Positions 56,798-64,000 of a stretch of 64,000 bases of DNA are shown here, one piece after another. Position numbers and translations under genes: made by a program. The notes under the pieces were generated by a model. That model worked only from the letters and a program-made list of their open reading frames with translations, was not told the origin of the DNA and made no database searches. Numbering within the stretch: position 1 is the first letter of the stretch; the number at the start of each line of letters is the position of its first letter. The DNA is from Martinezella lusitana (lineage in GTDB: Bacteria > Pseudomonadota > Alphaproteobacteria > Rhizobiales > Rhizobiaceae), in assembly GCF_900094565.1 (NCBI RefSeq), contig NZ_FMAF01000001.1:643378-707377 (forward strand), given 5' to 3'.

Positions 56798-58450
56798 TCA
56801 GGCAAGACGCGCGAAATAAGCGCTCCAGGCCGGAATATCGATCTTGTTGCCGTAGTTGTTGGTGGTAAAGCCGTGCCCGGTCAACGCTTGCCAGTTCCCT
56901 TCAGGCAAGGCCGCCATCGCTTCGGCGGGACTCATGTTGAACGCGCAGAGAATGGTCTCGCCGTCGTAGGTGCGGGTAAAGATGAGTATGTCGCCCTGCG
57001 GATCCGCAAAGGCAATCTCACCCTTGGCAAAGGCCGGATGCTGCTTGCGGAAGGCGAGGAAGCGGCGGTACTGCTCCAGCACCGAATTTTCGTCGCCCTG
57101 TTGAACGCTGACAGCGCGCAGGATGTGCTCGACGGCCACAGGCAGCCATGGTTTGACTGTGGAAAAGCCGCCCTGTGCGACTTGGCTGTCCCAAACCATC
57201 GGCGTTCGGCAGCCGTCGCGGCCCTTGAATTCCGGCCAGAACTGGATGCCGTAGGGATCCTGCAGATCCTGATAGGCAAGATCGGCTTCGGTGAGTGCCA
57301 GTTCCTCGCCCTGATAGATGCATACGGAACCGCGCAGGGTCAGCAGCAGCGCTGCATAGAGCTTCGCGAAGGCATCGCGATCGGCGACCAGATTGCCCCA
57401 ACGGCTGACGTGGCGCACGACGTCATGGTTGGAGAATGCCCAGCAGGCCCAACCTTCGGGGGCAGCAGCGGCGAAATCCTTCATGACCTCTTCGACGCGA
57501 TCGGGCGTCAGCGCATCCGGCGCCAGAAACTCGAAGGCGTAGCACATGTGCATCTTGTCATTGCCGGACGTGTATTCGCCGACGATCTCGAGACCACGCT
57601 GGCTGTCACCGACTTCGCCGACGGCGGCAATCGCCGGATATTCGTCGAGGACGGCGCGGAAACGCTGCAGGAACTTCAAGTTTTCCGGGCGGTTCTTGTC
57701 GTAGAGATGCTCCTGGAAATTATAGGGATTGACCGCCGGCGCGGTCGAGGCGTTGCGGCGCGCGGGCTCCAGCGCCGGGTTGTCGCGCAGTTCCCTGTCA
57801 TGGAAATAGAAGTTGATGGTATCGAGGCGGAAACCGTCGACGCCACGATCGAGCCAGAAACGCACGACGTCCAGCAGCCTATCCTGCACTTCCGGATTGT
57901 GCAGGTTCATATCCGGCTGCGAGGTCAGGAAGTTGTGCATGTAATATTGCATGCGCGTCGGATCCCACGCCCAGGCCGAGCCGCCGAAGATCGACAGCCA
58001 GTTGTTGGGCGGTGTGCCGTCCGGCTTGGCATCGGCCCAGACATACCAGTCGGCCTTGGGATTGTCCTTGCTCGAGCGGCTTTCGACGAACCAGGGATGG
58101 CGATCCGAGCTGTGCGACAGCACGAGATCGATCATCACCTTGATGCCGAGGCGGTGGGCTTCCGTCATCATCGCATCGAAATCGGCGAGTGAGCCGAAAA
58201 TCGGATCGACGTCTTCATAGTTGGAGACGTCATAGCCGAAATCGCGCATCGGCGAGGTGAAGAAGGGCGATATCCAGATTGCGTCGACACCCAGGGCCGC
58301 GACATGCGGCAGGCGGATGGCGATGCCCTTAAGGTCGCCGATGCCGTCGCCATTGGAGTCCTGGTAGGAGCGCGGATAGATCTGATAGATCACCGCGCCA
58401 CGCCACCAGTCCTTGTCAACTGCCGAAATCGATTGAGGGGCAATGCTCAT
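56798..58450 (-). CDS. aglA: Alpha-glucosidase AglA (GH13)
   Basis: A 550-residue glycoside hydrolase family 13 enzyme that splits imported alpha-glucosides such as sucrose, maltose or trehalose inside the cell. The start WWRGAVIYQIYPRSYQDSNG, region DLVLSHSSDRHPWF, nucleophile motif GFRLDTIN, acid/base motif VGEVGD and SNHDVVRH (transition-state Asp) give the full GH13 set. No signal peptide, so it is cytoplasmic. It lies inside the agl transport operon between the permease and ATPase genes, the arrangement described for S. meliloti. Confidence 0.94.
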   Translation of the reverse strand: MSIAPQSISAVDKDWWRGAVIYQIYPRSYQDSNGDGIGDLKGIAIRLPHVAALGVDAIWISPFFTSPMRDFGYDVSNYEDVDPIFGSLADFDAMMTEAHRLGIKVMIDLVLSHSSDRHPWFVESRSSKDNPKADWYVWADAKPDGTPPNNWLSIFGGSAWAWDPTRMQYYMHNFLTSQPDMNLHNPEVQDRLLDVVRFWLDRGVDGFRLDTINFYFHDRELRDNPALEPARRNASTAPAVNPYNFQEHLYDKNRPENLKFLQRFRAVLDEYPAIAAVGEVGDSQRGLEIVGEYTSGNDKMHMCYAFEFLAPDALTPDRVEEVMKDFAAAAPEGWACWAFSNHDVVRHVSRWGNLVADRDAFAKLYAALLLTLRGSVCIYQGEELALTEADLAYQDLQDPYGIQFWPEFKGRDGCRTPMVWDSQVAQGGFSTVKPWLPVAVEHILRAVSVQQGDENSVLEQYRRFLAFRKQHPAFAKGEIAFADPQGDILIFTRTYDGETILCAFNMSPAEAMAALPEGNWQALTGHGFTTNNYGNKIDIPAWSAYFARLA

Positions 58451-58486
58451 GCTGAATAGGTCCCGTTAGAATGGAATAGTCTTGGA

Positions 58487-59650
58487 TCAGCCCCCCTTCA
58501 CCGACCCGGCGAGCAGACCGCGCACGAGATAGCGCTGCAGACCGAAGAAGACGAAGAGCGGGATAAGGATGGTGACGAAGGCGGATGCCGTCAGGATCTC
58601 CCAGTTGCCGCCGCGCGAGCCCAGCAGCGCATTCAGGGCCGCCGTCAGGACCAGATGATCCTTGTCCGTGCCGAGGAACACCATGGCGATCAGCAGATCG
58701 TTCCATACCCAGAGGAACTGGAAGATCGCGAAGGAGGCGAGCGCCGGAAAGGACAGGGGCAGGATGATCTTGACGAAGATGTCGAAATCGCTGGCGCCGT
58801 CGACGCGGGCGGATTCGATGATCTCCTTAGGCAGGCCGGCAATGTAGTTGCGCAGCAGATAGATGGCCAGCGGCAGACCGAAGGCCGTATGCGCCAGCCA
58901 TATGCCTGGATAGGTCTTGGACGGCACGCCGAAGATCTGGCCGATCTCGTTATAGATGCGCAGAAGCGGGATCAGCGACATTTGCAGCGGCACGACGATC
59001 AGGCCGACGACGAGCGCGATCAACAAGGCGCGCCCAGGGAACTCCATCCAGGCCAGCGCATAGGCTGCAAAGGCGGCGATCAGGATCGGGATCACCGTTG
59101 CCGGGATCGTCACCGTCAGCGAATTGATGAAGGACTGGCCGATGCCCTCGCCGCCCAGCACGCTGCGATAATTATCGAACGTGAATTGCGGCGGCGTGGC
59201 GATGGTCAGATAGATGCGCTTGCTGCGCGCATCGGCACCGAAAGGCCCGTTCTTCTGATAGCGATAGCTGCCGTCCGCATTGACGGTGAGCGTCTCGCCA
59301 TTGCCGAGATCGGCGGACGAACCGACCTTGTAGGTGGACGGTTCCTGCACGCGCAGGCCGAAGGACTCGATCCTGCCGTTACCGCTGTTGCCTTCTCCGG
59401 CAACCGTACCAGCGATGACATAGTTGGCGCCATCCTGCTTTGCCTTGTCCGGGCCATCGAGGCGCACGGCGGCGGTCTGCGAGGAGCCGGAAAAAGCCGT
59501 CCACCAGCCGGAGACGACGATCTGATCCTTGTCGCGCAGTGCGGTGACGAAGATGCCGAGCGTCGGCAGCAGCCAGAGGAGGACGATAAGCAACACCGCG
59601 GCATGAACGAAGATGCGGGCGGGACCGATGCGACCGAGATTTCCAAGCAT
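58487..59650 (-). CDS. aglG: Alpha-glucoside ABC transporter permease AglG
   Basis: A 387-residue inner-membrane permease. The first span is HAAVLLIVLLWLLPTLGIFV. An unusually long periplasmic loop of about 110 residues (DGPDKAKQDGANYV to SKRIYLTIATPPQFT) follows before the remaining spans, a feature of AglG proteins. The EAA loop reads EIIESARVDGASDFDIFVKI. The start at 59650 is separated from the aglF stop by one base, so translation is coupled. Confidence 0.92.
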   Translation of the reverse strand: MLGNLGRIGPARIFVHAAVLLIVLLWLLPTLGIFVTALRDKDQIVVSGWWTAFSGSSQTAAVRLDGPDKAKQDGANYVIAGTVAGEGNSGNGRIESFGLRVQEPSTYKVGSSADLGNGETLTVNADGSYRYQKNGPFGADARSKRIYLTIATPPQFTFDNYRSVLGGEGIGQSFINSLTVTIPATVIPILIAAFAAYALAWMEFPGRALLIALVVGLIVVPLQMSLIPLLRIYNEIGQIFGVPSKTYPGIWLAHTAFGLPLAIYLLRNYIAGLPKEIIESARVDGASDFDIFVKIILPLSFPALASFAIFQFLWVWNDLLIAMVFLGTDKDHLVLTAALNALLGSRGGNWEILTASAFVTILIPLFVFFGLQRYLVRGLLAGSVKGG

Positions 59651-59651
59651 G

Positions 59652-60668
59652 TCAGCGCCCCTTCGTTTCTGCGTTTGCACGACGAATGTTCCAGATCATG
59701 ATCGGCGTCACCGCCGCCATGATGACGAGGGCGATGACCGCGCTTCGGCCGGAATCGCCGCCGCCGCGGAACATCCAGTTGAACATCAGGTTCGCGAGCA
59801 CCATCGTGTTCCACTGACCGTTGGTCATGGTGAGCACGATGTCGAAAACCTTGAGCACGAGAATGGTGATGGTGGTCCAGACCGTGGCGATCGTGCCCCA
59901 GACCTGCGGCACCATGATCTTCCAGAAGATCTGCCAGCCGTTGGCGCCGTCGATGACGGCAGCTTCGATGGTTTCCTCCGGAATGCCGCGCAGCGCCGCC
60001 GACAGGATCACCATGGCAAAGCCTGTCTGGATCCAGATCAGCATGACCATCAGAAAGAAATTGTTCCAGAAGGGAATGGTGATCCAGACTTCCGGCGTGC
60101 CGCCGAACAACTGGACGACAGAGTTCAAAAGGCCGATCTGAGCGTCGGTGCCGCCGCGATATTCGTAGATGAATTTCCAGATGACCGAGGCGCCCACGAA
60201 GGAGATCGCCATCGGCATGAAGATGACGGCCTTGGCGATGTTGCCCCACCAGATACGGTCGGTCATGACGGCGATCACGAGGCCGAAGAAGGTGCAGGCG
60301 GCCGGCACGACAGCAAGCCAGAGGATATTATTGAAGATCGACTGGCGGAATTCAGTGTCGTTGAGGGCCCAGAGATAATTGGCGCCGCCGACGAACTGAT
60401 TGCCGTCAGGCCCGTAGAAGGACAGGATGAGGGTCGCGACCACCGGATAGACGAGGTAGACGGCCAGCAGGAAGAGCGCCGGACCCAAGAAGAGCCAGGG
60501 CCGAATCAGGCCGCGGCGGGTCAGGTTGACGGCGGCGGTATGGACCTCGGTCCCCTCCTTTGCCGGAAAAATTATGTCCAGAAGCTTGTTGGAGAACCAG
60601 AAATAAGCGGCGCAAAAGGCAACGCCGAATATCATGGCCCCAATCGCCGACAGTATCTGCGAAAACAT
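59652..60668 (-). CDS. aglF: Alpha-glucoside ABC transporter permease AglF
   Basis: A 338-residue inner-membrane permease, partner of AglG. It begins with an extra N-terminal span (MFSQILSAIGAMIFGVAFCAAYFWF) ahead of the usual MalF-like set, and has the EAA loop ETIEAAVIDGANGWQIFWKI. The C-terminus ends NIRRANAETKGR. It is the second gene of the operon and is separated from aglE by about 120 bp with a strong hairpin. Confidence 0.92.
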   Translation of the reverse strand: MFSQILSAIGAMIFGVAFCAAYFWFSNKLLDIIFPAKEGTEVHTAAVNLTRRGLIRPWLFLGPALFLLAVYLVYPVVATLILSFYGPDGNQFVGGANYLWALNDTEFRQSIFNNILWLAVVPAACTFFGLVIAVMTDRIWWGNIAKAVIFMPMAISFVGASVIWKFIYEYRGGTDAQIGLLNSVVQLFGGTPEVWITIPFWNNFFLMVMLIWIQTGFAMVILSAALRGIPEETIEAAVIDGANGWQIFWKIMVPQVWGTIATVWTTITILVLKVFDIVLTMTNGQWNTMVLANLMFNWMFRGGGDSGRSAVIALVIMAAVTPIMIWNIRRANAETKGR

Positions 60669-60750
60669 CCTTCCCTCCCGAATTTACCTGCTTGAGGCCA
60701 CCCGCCCGACATCAACCGCGCCTCGCGGGCGCGCCGTAACATGGTGCATG

Positions 60751-60776
60751 GCGTCGCCGGTATCTGCCGGCGACGC
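60751..60776 (-). terminator. Strong hairpin between aglE and aglF
   Basis: Perfect 10-bp stem GCGTCGCCGG/CCGGCGACGC with loop of 6 nt, just after the aglE stop. No T-run. It probably protects the aglE part of the mRNA or limits read-through, as does the dppA-dppB hairpin. Confidence 0.8.
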
Positions 60777-60791
60777 TTGGCTTGCGATGTC

Positions 60792-62153
60792 TTACTTGAT
60801 GGCGTCCCAGGACTTCTGGATCTCGTCGGCAACGTCCTTGGCGGACTTGCCGCCGACGAAGTCGACCATACCGGTCCAGAACGAGCCCGCGCCGATCTTG
60901 CCCGGCATCAGGTCAGATCCGTCAAAGCGGAAGGTCGTCGCAGTGGTCAGGATTTCGCCTTCCTTGCGGAGGGTATCGTTGGCATAGGCCGCCGTGTTGA
61001 CACCCTTGTACGGCGTCAGGAAGCCGGACTGCGCCATCCAGACTTCCTGAGCGATCGGCGTCTGCAGGAACTGGATGAAGGCACGGGCAGCCTTCGAGTC
61101 CTTGGTGATGGCAGCAAGCGTGCCAGCACCCTCGACCGGCTTGCCGAGTTCAGGATGCGCGGCATAGGGCGGGAAATAGAAGAAGTCCGCATCCTGGCCA
61201 AGCTTGGTGCCCTCCGGGAAGAAGGACGGGATGAAGGAGGCCTGCTTGTGCAGATAGCACTTCGGCGGAACCGTGAAGAGACCCTTCGGGCTATCACGGA
61301 AATCGGTCGAAGCAACCGCTGCGACGCCGCCGGCGACATATTTCGCGTTCTTGGCGAACTTGCCGAATTCCTCGATGACGGAGACGACCTTCGGATCGTT
61401 GAACTTCAGCGTGTTGTCGACCCAATGATCGTAATCCTGCGGCGCGTTCAAGCGCAGCATCAGATCCTCGACCCAGTCGGTTGCCGGCCAGCCGGTAGCG
61501 CCACCCGAACCGAGACCGATGCACCAGGGCGTGCCGCCGTCCTTGACGATCTGGTCGGAAAGCTTGAAAAGGTCCTCCATAGTGGTGGGAACCTTATAAC
61601 CGGCCTCGTCGAAATTCTCAGGCACGTACCAGACAAGGGACTTCAGGTCGGCCTTGTAGGGGAATGCGTAGAAGGCGTCCTTGCCGTCCTTGCCCTTGTA
61701 GGTGCCGTAGCCGACCCAGCTGTCGCCGGCGCCGTAGTTCGTCTTCACCCAGCTTCCCAGCTCGTCACCGAGCGGCGTCAGATAGCCCTTGCTGGCCAGG
61801 TTGGCGAAAAGACCCGGCTGCGGCAGGATGGCGACGTTTGGCGGCGAACCGGCCTGCGTGTCGATGACGATCTGCTGCTCGTAGTTTTCCGAGGACGAAT
61901 ACTTGGCGTTTACGCCTGTCGCTTCGGTGAAATAATTCAGGACGCTGGTGAAGAGTGCCTCGTCCTCACCCCGCCAGGGGCCGAAGATCGTCAGCGTCTC
62001 GCCCTTCAGATCGGCGTGAGCGGCCTTGAATTCGTCATAGCTCTTCCAATTGAACTTGGAGTCCTGGCCGGGCTGGAACTTCAGATCGGCCGCCATCGCT
62101 GTACCCGCCACCAGAGCGGCGGCAGCGACAGTCATCAAAAACAACTTCTTCAT
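60792..62153 (-). CDS. aglE: Periplasmic alpha-glucoside-binding protein AglE
   Basis: A 453-residue extracellular solute-binding protein, family 1. Signal peptide about 1-22 (KKLFLMTVAAAALVAGTAMA), mature start ADLKFQPGQDSKFNW. The sugar-binding-protein pattern LTIFGPWRGEDEALFTSVLN, with GSPPNVAILPQPGL, is typical of AglE. It captures alpha-glucosides for AglFGK. ATG 62153 follows GGGAGGA. A LacI-type operator lies between the promoter region and the start, and the regulator gene aglR is divergent. Confidence 0.94.
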   Translation of the reverse strand: MKKLFLMTVAAAALVAGTAMAADLKFQPGQDSKFNWKSYDEFKAAHADLKGETLTIFGPWRGEDEALFTSVLNYFTEATGVNAKYSSSENYEQQIVIDTQAGSPPNVAILPQPGLFANLASKGYLTPLGDELGSWVKTNYGAGDSWVGYGTYKGKDGKDAFYAFPYKADLKSLVWYVPENFDEAGYKVPTTMEDLFKLSDQIVKDGGTPWCIGLGSGGATGWPATDWVEDLMLRLNAPQDYDHWVDNTLKFNDPKVVSVIEEFGKFAKNAKYVAGGVAAVASTDFRDSPKGLFTVPPKCYLHKQASFIPSFFPEGTKLGQDADFFYFPPYAAHPELGKPVEGAGTLAAITKDSKAARAFIQFLQTPIAQEVWMAQSGFLTPYKGVNTAAYANDTLRKEGEILTTATTFRFDGSDLMPGKIGAGSFWTGMVDFVGGKSAKDVADEIQKSWDAIK

Positions 62154-62220
62154 GTGGTTGTCCTCCCAAACATAAAATCCACGAGCCGAAACACATTGTC
62201 GCGCTGCGCGCTCCATTCCT

Positions 62221-62393
62221 CAAAGCGCTTTGGCTGCTTCTCTCATCCATTGAGGACGGGACAAAGTCAAGTGATTTTCGGATTTTGACTAATATACATA
62301 GCATTTCTCGCGCTGCAGCATAAAATAAGCCCCAATATTTTGCTAATTGTCTTGTTTCAGGCGCGTCGCCTGCTACATATTTGAAAGCGCTTT
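62221..62393. promoter_or_regulatory. Two LacI-type operators between aglE and aglR
   Basis: CAAAGCGCTTTG (62221-62232, perfect palindrome) and a second AAAGCGCTTT core (62384-62393, flanked G...G) lie 162 bp apart centre to centre. Palindromes with a central CG are typical of LacI-family regulators, so AglR probably binds both and may loop the DNA. On the minus strand CTTGAC (near 62268) could be the agl -35. Confidence 0.75.
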
Positions 62394-62461
62394 GGAAGCC
62401 GTGGACGTCGCGGGAGGTTACGTTGGCATCTTAGCGGGCGAGGAGTTGGGAGCCGAATTAC

Positions 62462-63487
62462 GTGAATCTGAAACAGCTATCGCAAATGCTGGGGCTGTCG
62501 CAGACGACAGTCAGCCGCGCCTTGAACGGATATCCGGAAGTCAATCGCGAGACCCGCGAGCGAGTGCTCAAAGCGGTTCGGGAAACCGGCTACCGGCCCA
62601 ACAAAGCGGCGCAAAGGCTCGCGACGGGCAAGGCCGGCTCGATCGGGCTGGTCATGCCGACATCGCCAGGCAATTCTTCCGACGTACATTTCAGCGAGTT
62701 CCTGACCGGGCTTGGCGAGGAGGCCCTGCGGCACGATTTCCATTTCGTGCTCACGCCCGCGGATCCGAATGACGAAGTCGGTGCCTTGAAGCGGCTGGCG
62801 GCCAGCGGCAATGTCGATGCCCTGTTCGTCAACTATATGCGCGGCCACGATCCCCGCCTGGAAATGCTGAAGACGCTCTCCATGCCCTTCCTCGTGCATG
62901 GGCGGTCCATCGGCTCGGAACCGGATTATCCCTACCTTGACATCGACAATGAAGCCGCGTTCTATGACGCCACGAAGCTGCTGCTGCAGCTCGGGCACAG
63001 GCGCTTTGCGCTGTTGAACGGCCCCATCTATCTCGATTTCGCCATTCGGCGGAAAAACGGCGTCGAGGCGGCGCTCGCCGTGTGGGGTCTGGCTTTGGAC
63101 GAAGCCCGCGTCAGTCACACTGCCATGACCGATGAGCAGGGCCTGTTCGAGATGGAGCGCATCCTGCAGCTCGAACAGCGCCCCACGGCAGTTCTCTGTT
63201 CCAGTACCGTGCTGGCGCTCGGCGCGGTTCGCGCCATCAACCAGGCGAAGCTAAAGCTGGGCGAGGATATATCGCTGATCGCCCATGACGACGTGCTGAC
63301 CTTGCTCAAGCCGGAAAGCTTCACCGTACCGCTGACGACGACGCGCTCGTCGCTGCGCGCCGCCGGCATACGCATTGCCGAACGCCTGATCGGTGAGATC
63401 AAGCATAGCGAGACGTTTCCGGCGCAGGAACTCTGGAAGACGGAGCTGATCGTTCGTGCTTCGACCGGCGTCGCGCCGGCCGACTGA
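62462..63487 (+). CDS. aglR: LacI-family repressor AglR
   Basis: A 341-residue regulator. N-terminal helix-turn-helix NLKQLSQMLGLSQTTVSRAL and hinge YRPNKAAQRLATG, then the periplasmic-binding-like ligand domain (GSIGLVMPTSP, and ALNGPIYLDFAIRR-like substrate loop). The start codon is GTG with GGGAG nine bases upstream. It is divergent from aglE across 308 bp that hold two LacI-type operators, so it should repress the agl operon until an alpha-glucoside or derivative is present. Confidence 0.92.
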   Translation: MNLKQLSQMLGLSQTTVSRALNGYPEVNRETRERVLKAVRETGYRPNKAAQRLATGKAGSIGLVMPTSPGNSSDVHFSEFLTGLGEEALRHDFHFVLTPADPNDEVGALKRLAASGNVDALFVNYMRGHDPRLEMLKTLSMPFLVHGRSIGSEPDYPYLDIDNEAAFYDATKLLLQLGHRRFALLNGPIYLDFAIRRKNGVEAALAVWGLALDEARVSHTAMTDEQGLFEMERILQLEQRPTAVLCSSTVLALGAVRAINQAKLKLGEDISLIAHDDVLTLLKPESFTVPLTTTRSSLRAAGIRIAERLIGEIKHSETFPAQELWKTELIVRASTGVAPAD

Positions 63488-63494
63488 CGCAGGC

Positions 63495-64000
63495 TCAAAA
63501 CTTCGGCGGCTGCTTTCCGGCTGCCCGATGGGCGGCAATGACGGTATTGGCCATCAGCATGGCGATCGTCATCGGCCCGACACCGCCCGGAACCGGGGTG
63601 ATGGCGCCGGCGACATTCGAGGCTTCCGCATAGGCGACATCGCCGACCAGCCGGCTCTTGCCCTCGCCGCGCTCCGGTGCGGCAATGCGGTTGATGCCGA
63701 CATCGATAACCGTTGCGCCCGGCTTGATCCAATCGGCCTTGACCATCTCAGGCCGGCCGACCGCGGCCACCAGGATATCAGCGCCGCGAGCCACAGATGC
63801 CAGATCCCTGGTGCGCGAATGCGCCGTCGTGACAGTCGCATTGGCATTGAGCAGCAATTGCGCCATCGGCTTGCCGAACAGATTGGAGCGGCCGATGACG
63901 ACGGCATTCAGCCCCGACAGGTCCTCGCCATGAATGCGCCGCACCAACAGCATGGCGCCGGCCGGCGTGCAGGAGATCAGTCCGGTTGAGAGATCGCCGG
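63495..64000 (-). CDS. folD: Bifunctional methylenetetrahydrofolate dehydrogenase/cyclohydrolase FolD, partial
   Basis: The C-terminal about 168 residues, with the start beyond the window. The sequence [18 protein letters not shown] precedes the Rossmann motif [17 protein letters not shown], and the protein ends with [19 protein letters not shown], all FolD hallmarks. It interconverts methylene- and formyl-tetrahydrofolate with NADP+. It is convergent with aglR, with 7 bp between the stops. No link to the sugar operon is implied. Confidence 0.95.
   Translation of the reverse strand, partial: GDLSTGLISCTPAGAMLLVRRIHGEDLSGLNAVVIGRSNLFGKPMAQLLLNANATVTTAHSRTRDLASVARGADILVAAVGRPEMVKADWIKPGATVIDVGINRIAAPERGEGKSRLVGDVAYAEASNVAGAITPVPGGVGPMTIAMLMANTVIAAHRAAGKQPPKF

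Overview
The window looks like a stretch of a Rhizobium-type chromosome (Alphaproteobacteria, Rhizobiaceae). The pointers are the iron regulator RirA, a phasin, a CoA-acylating MmsA, an Entner-Doudoroff operon zwf-pgl-edd beside an aglEFGAK alpha-glucoside operon, a tRNA-His with A73, and typical rhizobial palindromic dispersed repeats. From memory, unchecked, the gene order resembles two Sinorhizobium meliloti regions: one with rirA, dppABCDF, mmsA, phasin, acsA2, potFGHI and mcpZ, the other with agl and edd-pgl-zwf.

Layout. 1-12.9 kb: end of a DadA-like oxidoreductase, gluconokinase, a dppABCDF dipeptide importer, rirA, an M48 peptidase with a DUF898 membrane protein, a VOC protein, mmsA and a divergent LysR. 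12.9-25.9 kb: small proteins, a DUF1353 lipoprotein, tRNA-His, phasin, a large multi-PAS histidine kinase, a GFA-fold protein, a DEAD-box helicase, acetoacetyl-CoA synthetase and an AsmA protein. 25.9-39.9 kb: potFGHI putrescine uptake, an aldo/keto reductase, a LysR, a chemoreceptor, a BaiN-type flavoprotein, and puuA/puuB-like putrescine catabolism. 40-44.2 kb: zwf-pgl-edd. 44.6-55.5 kb: the unusual part. 55.7-63.5 kb: the agl operon and aglR. The window ends inside folD.

The striking locus is 44.6-54.9 kb. One ORF encodes a 2631-residue protein built almost entirely of an eight-residue repeat (consensus S-T-x-Q-I-A-A-L). The register runs from residue 1 to seven residues before the end: 328 octads, no net phase slip, organised into higher-order units of 7, 10 and 17 octads. 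It has no signal peptide, no other domain, and I see no Cys or His. About 290 bp downstream on the same strand lies a TPR plus SPINDLY/OGT-type (GT41) glycosyltransferase. I propose a substrate-enzyme pair: a giant Ser/Thr-rich repeat protein and its cytoplasmic O-glycosyltransferase. A degenerate PilZ-like gene follows convergently. The cassette sits between two carbon-metabolism blocks that I recall as near neighbours in S. meliloti, so it may be an accessory insertion.

Metabolically, gntK and zwf-pgl-edd feed the Entner-Doudoroff pathway. The agl genes supply glucose from alpha-glucosides. The pot and puu genes import and degrade putrescine. Phasin and acetoacetyl-CoA synthetase belong to polyhydroxybutyrate metabolism, and both have TGC-N3-GCA dyads upstream that resemble PhaR sites.
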